A stretch of DNA of 64,000 bases from assembly GCF_030433715.1 (NCBI RefSeq), contig NZ_JAROCC010000013.1, positions 1-64,000 of the forward strand, read 5' to 3'. The translations under genes were made by a program, and so were the position numbers. Positions 61,763-64,000 of this stretch are shown piece by piece; position 1 is the first letter of the stretch, and each line of letters begins with the position of its first letter. The DNA is from Sporosarcina highlanderae. Lineage in GTDB: Bacteria > Bacillota > Bacilli > Bacillales_A > Planococcaceae. A model generated the notes under the pieces. It did no database searches, was not told where the DNA came from, and saw only the letters and a program-made list of their open reading frames with translations.

Positions 61763-62266
61763 TTAAACTAATGTGTTTGGAACCGTTTTTCCAAGATAAA
61801 CATAGCCATCCACGACATTTACCATATACTCATCGAGTGGTCCAAGTGGTGGAGATCCAGGAATGTTTTTCCCGTTTTTCTCATAACGTCCATCATGGCA
61901 AGGGCAGAAGAATTCATTCTTATGCTTCTCGGACCCTTCCCAGCTCACCGTGCAACCAAGGTGTTTACAGACAGGAGAAAGTGCGATGACTGTATCGCCT
62001 TCTTTATAGACCCAAGCGGTATTCGATACATCAGACTTGTACCATGCATCTTTACGATCCTTAATAGTAAAGTCAACCCGTACAGGAGTTTCGGTCAATT
62101 TATCCACTTTTTGCGGAGTTGGAACGAATTCACCTTCACTTTTTGGTTGCAATACTGGATCGACTGCAAATCGTACCATCGGCATTAACATAGCAGAAGC
62201 CATGAATCCACCGACACCCATCAACGTATAGCTCAGGAATTGGCGTCTAGACACTTTGCTGCTCAT
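61763..62266 (-). CDS. qcrA: Rieske iron-sulfur subunit QcrA, 167 aa
   Basis: Rieske [2Fe-2S] protein: Cys100-x-His102 (SPVCKHLGC) and Cys121-x2-His124 (FCPCHDGRY) bind the cluster; Cys105 and Cys123 form the disulfide. An N-terminal SRRQF stretch followed by one hydrophobic segment resembles a Tat-type signal anchor. First gene of the qcrABC operon. GGAGGGAAACTG precedes the ATG. Confidence 0.97.
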   Translation of the reverse strand: MSSKVSRRQFLSYTLMGVGGFMASAMLMPMVRFAVDPVLQPKSEGEFVPTPQKVDKLTETPVRVDFTIKDRKDAWYKSDVSNTAWVYKEGDTVIALSPVCKHLGCTVSWEGSEKHKNEFFCPCHDGRYEKNGKNIPGSPPLGPLDEYMVNVVDGYVYLGKTVPNTLV

Positions 62267-62339
62267 CAGTTTCCCTCCTCTTACTCCAAAATCAGTCCAA
62301 CGGACATACTTTTGCTAATTGTAATACTAGGACATATCT

Positions 62340-62368
62340 ATGATATATCAATACGAATTTAAATTCAA
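62340..62368 (-). promoter_or_regulatory. Promoter of qcrABC
   Basis: Minus-strand TTGAAT (plus 62363-62368), 17-bp spacer, TATCAT (plus 62340-62345). A small dyad, TTCTAC-N7-GTAGAA, lies 8 bp upstream of the -35 at 62376-62394. Confidence 0.65.
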
Positions 62369-62479
62369 TCATGCGTTCTACGGTAAAAGTAGAATGTGAA
62401 CAATTCATGAATTTTACATAAATCGTGTTAGAACCTAAATAATGACAACTCATTATCCTTTAGATATTCTATCAGCTTC

Positions 62480-62926
62480 TTAGTTTGACCATTTTTCGAT
62501 GAATTTCGGAAGCACCTGTCGCAACTGGTCTTCAAGGATTGATTGCCGTAGCGAGGCATCCATACTTTCTAATGGGATGGAAGGCATCCAAATAACTTGT
62601 CCAGGCAATTCAAACGTCGACCACACATGATCGGTCGTCAAGAAGAAGACGTGCTTGAATGGTGTACCGGAAAATTCTTGAAATGTCGTTTGCACTATAG
62701 ATTGCAAATCTGATGTAGACGTATAGCTGAATGGCGGAGCAAACATCATTCTGCCTTTAAATTGAGTTTCAATTACTGATGCAAGATGCATAACAAATTC
62801 CGTCGAAGAAGCGCTTGTCTTCATCTTATCCAAGTTCATTTCAACTTTTACAAGCGGTATCACTAATGTATCGATATATTCTTTTTGTGATAGATATGTA
62901 TCCATGTCATTGCCTGTCCAATTCAT
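62480..62926 (-). CDS. ypiF: YpiF-like protein (DUF2487), 148 aa
   Basis: Cytoplasmic alpha/beta protein matching YpiF/DUF2487 by its start (MNWTGNDMDTYLSQKEYIDTLVIPL) and position between ypiB and qcrA. RMMFAPPFSYTS and the aromatic FFLTTDHVWSTFELPGQVIWMPS are family features. No catalytic motif; function unknown. In B. subtilis it belongs to the same ypiA-ypiB-ypiF-qcrABC run. Confidence 0.88.
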   Translation of the reverse strand: MNWTGNDMDTYLSQKEYIDTLVIPLVKVEMNLDKMKTSASSTEFVMHLASVIETQFKGRMMFAPPFSYTSTSDLQSIVQTTFQEFSGTPFKHVFFLTTDHVWSTFELPGQVIWMPSIPLESMDASLRQSILEDQLRQVLPKFIEKWSN

Positions 62927-62958
62927 TTCTATTCAGTCCCCCTAAAAAAGTCAAGCAA

Positions 62959-62985
62959 ATGACTCCATCTTGAAGATGGAGTCAT
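62959..62985 (-). terminator. Hairpin after ypiB
   Basis: Eleven-base-pair stem ATGACTCCATC / GATGGAGTCAT next to the ypiB stop; a T-run (CTTTTTT) is eight bases further on the minus strand. Likely a partial terminator before ypiF. Confidence 0.6.
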
Positions 62986-63536
62986 TAGTCCTTTGTAATT
63001 TTCATATCATTCAGCATTGCAGATAGGATTAGGAAGCGTTCCCTATCATTTGCATCAAGCGCTTCATCTACTCGTTTCATCAGCAGATCAAGCGACAAAG
63101 AGGCAGCACTTTCCTCTAACAGTTTCTCGGCAATTTTACGATCCCGTGCACTTACTTGTAGTTCTGCAGGCAGGAATGGATTTTCCTCCCGAACACTTGC
63201 ATAATGCGGGCATGCATTGCTATTTGGAAAATTCAGCTGTATATACATTTTTTCGTCCGGATGAAGACGTAAATCATGAAATGACTTTTCTGCATCCGCG
63301 GTCATCAGATTGCCCTTGTAAAAACGAAATGGGATACTTTCCGAATTAATTGTTGATATCACCATTGCGCGCGGACAGTAATGCACTTCATCCGTAAAGT
63401 GGACGTTTTGTAGAAGCTGTTCATGGCTTAGAAGATAGTTCAGAATCCAAACACATTCCCGACGCTTTAATTTATAGCGCTTTAAAAACCAACGAACAAA
63501 GTCTTTTTTGGCAGCGACAGGAACCATGGCTGTCAT
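62985..63536 (-). CDS. ypiB: YpiB (UPF0302) protein with IDEAL domain, 183 aa
   Basis: Cytoplasmic UPF0302 protein: KKDFVRWFLKRYKLKRRECVWILNYL near the N-terminus and a C-terminal IDEAL domain (LLMKRVDEALDANDRERFLIL). The B. subtilis homolog has been linked to stability of the QcrA Rieske protein, consistent with the adjacent qcr genes. The ATG at 63536 follows AAGGAGGTGTGAT, which also contains the ypiA stop. A frame to 63554 is not supported. Confidence 0.9.
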   Translation of the reverse strand: MTAMVPVAAKKDFVRWFLKRYKLKRRECVWILNYLLSHEQLLQNVHFTDEVHYCPRAMVISTINSESIPFRFYKGNLMTADAEKSFHDLRLHPDEKMYIQLNFPNSNACPHYASVREENPFLPAELQVSARDRKIAEKLLEESAASLSLDLLMKRVDEALDANDRERFLILSAMLNDMKITKD

Positions 63537-63537
63537 A

Positions 63538-64000
63538 TCACACCTCCTTGTCATTCAACATTTCAAGAAAAGCGGCCCATTCATCATGTTGCGTTAGTGA
63601 CACAAGCGTCTTAATTACCTCGATAGCTTCATTCGGTTTCCCTTCATCCAAAAGGAATCTTGCGAATTTATCCAAAAATGATGGATCATCTTTCAATCCA
63701 GTATATGCCTTACGGTAAGATAGGTATGCATCGGCATATTGTTCCTCTCTTTCTAAAGCAAATGCTTTAAATGCTGAAAGAAGTGGGAGATCCATCTCAT
63801 CTACTTTCATCTCCGCTAAAAGATCAAGTAGTTCCTCATCTTGCTCCCTCTCATTATAAAGCGAAGCCAAAGTAATGATTGCATCGATATATTCAGGATC
63901 AAGAGCAATTGAATGTTTTAAATGTTCCTCTGCTTCATCAGGAAGAGCTAATTTTAAAGCAACTTTTCCAGCAGCCAAGCGTAATTCCTTGTCAAATTCA
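63538..64000 (-). CDS. ypiA: YpiA-like TPR protein, 3' part only
   Basis: The reading frame continues beyond the window edge, so only the C-terminal ~153 residues are visible. They form TPR helices (DEAEEHLKHSIALDPEYIDAIITLASLYNE; YADAYLSYRKAYTGLKDDPSFLDKFARFLL), as in the ~420-residue YpiA. Probably a scaffold or chaperone-like protein; its operon with ypiB is conserved. The ribosome binding site of ypiB overlaps its end. Confidence 0.88.
   Translation of the reverse strand, partial: EFDKELRLAAGKVALKLALPDEAEEHLKHSIALDPEYIDAIITLASLYNEREQDEELLDLLAEMKVDEMDLPLLSAFKAFALEREEQYADAYLSYRKAYTGLKDDPSFLDKFARFLLDEGKPNEAIEVIKTLVSLTQHDEWAAFLEMLNDKEV

Overview
The window is ordinary chromosome from a low-GC, spore-former-like member of the Bacillales. 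Protein sequences and gene order both match the Bacillus subtilis 200-degree region (acnA/ccd block, cspD-ypeQ-ypeP-dynA, ypvA-ypsC-rnpB-gpsB-mrfBA, recU-ponA, nth-dnaD-asnS-aspB-dinG-pan-birA-cca-bshA-dapB-ypj-qcr-ypi). The protein flavour and intergenic repeats suggest Planococcaceae (Sporosarcina/Lysinibacillus-like). That placement is an inference from memory, not a database result. No rRNA, tRNA, CRISPR array, prophage or intact insertion sequence was seen.

Layout. 0.1-2.1 kb: a lipoprotein and a divergent secreted protein of unknown function. 2.1-3.9 kb: a threonyl-tRNA synthetase reduced to its catalytic and anticodon-binding part, behind two tandem threonine T-box leaders and a consensus promoter. 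4.0-11.5 kb: aconitase, nicotinamidase, a small stress membrane protein, a lytic transglycosylase, a Sco copper chaperone, and the CcdA/thioredoxin/CcdC cytochrome c maturation genes. 11.6-21.6 kb: a heterodimeric ABC exporter, a SOS-controlled UvrX/YolD pair with two LexA boxes, an S66 peptidase, a GNAT enzyme, a lipoprotein, an OSBS/NSAR-type racemase and the NiaR repressor. 21.6-24.8 kb: the most accessory-looking stretch, with small membrane/secreted proteins, a frameshifted Phd/YefM-like antitoxin remnant, a histidine phosphatase and an HD hydrolase. 25-39.4 kb: cold-shock protein, zinc-finger protein, RNase HI-like protein, sulfurtransferase, the double dynamin DynA, the Fe-S helicase YpvA, rRNA methyltransferase YpsC, RNase P RNA, GpsB and the mitomycin-repair pair MrfA/MrfB. 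39.6-64 kb: RecU and PBP1 on the plus strand, then a long minus-strand run of housekeeping genes (DNA repair and replication, Asn/Asp metabolism, pantothenate, biotin ligase, CCA-adding enzyme, bacillithiol, lysine/DAP, the menaquinol-cytochrome c reductase qcrABC) ending in ypiF, ypiB and the 3' part of ypiA.

Themes. DNA repair is dense (UvrX, RecU, Nth, MrfA/B, DinG, YpvA). Cytochrome bc and cytochrome c assembly are also well represented (QcrABC, CcdA, CcdC, Sco, thioredoxin). RNA-level control is prominent: tandem T-boxes, an attenuator-like panB leader, RNase P RNA, and terminators that overlap the ends of coding sequences. Two families of GC-rich intergenic repeats are present, one copy of which carries a nested 65-bp insertion.

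I did not find a convincing wholly new multi-gene system. The best leads are the editing-domain-less ThrRS under tandem T-boxes, the panB leader, the double-LexA uvrX promoter and the nested repeat insertion.
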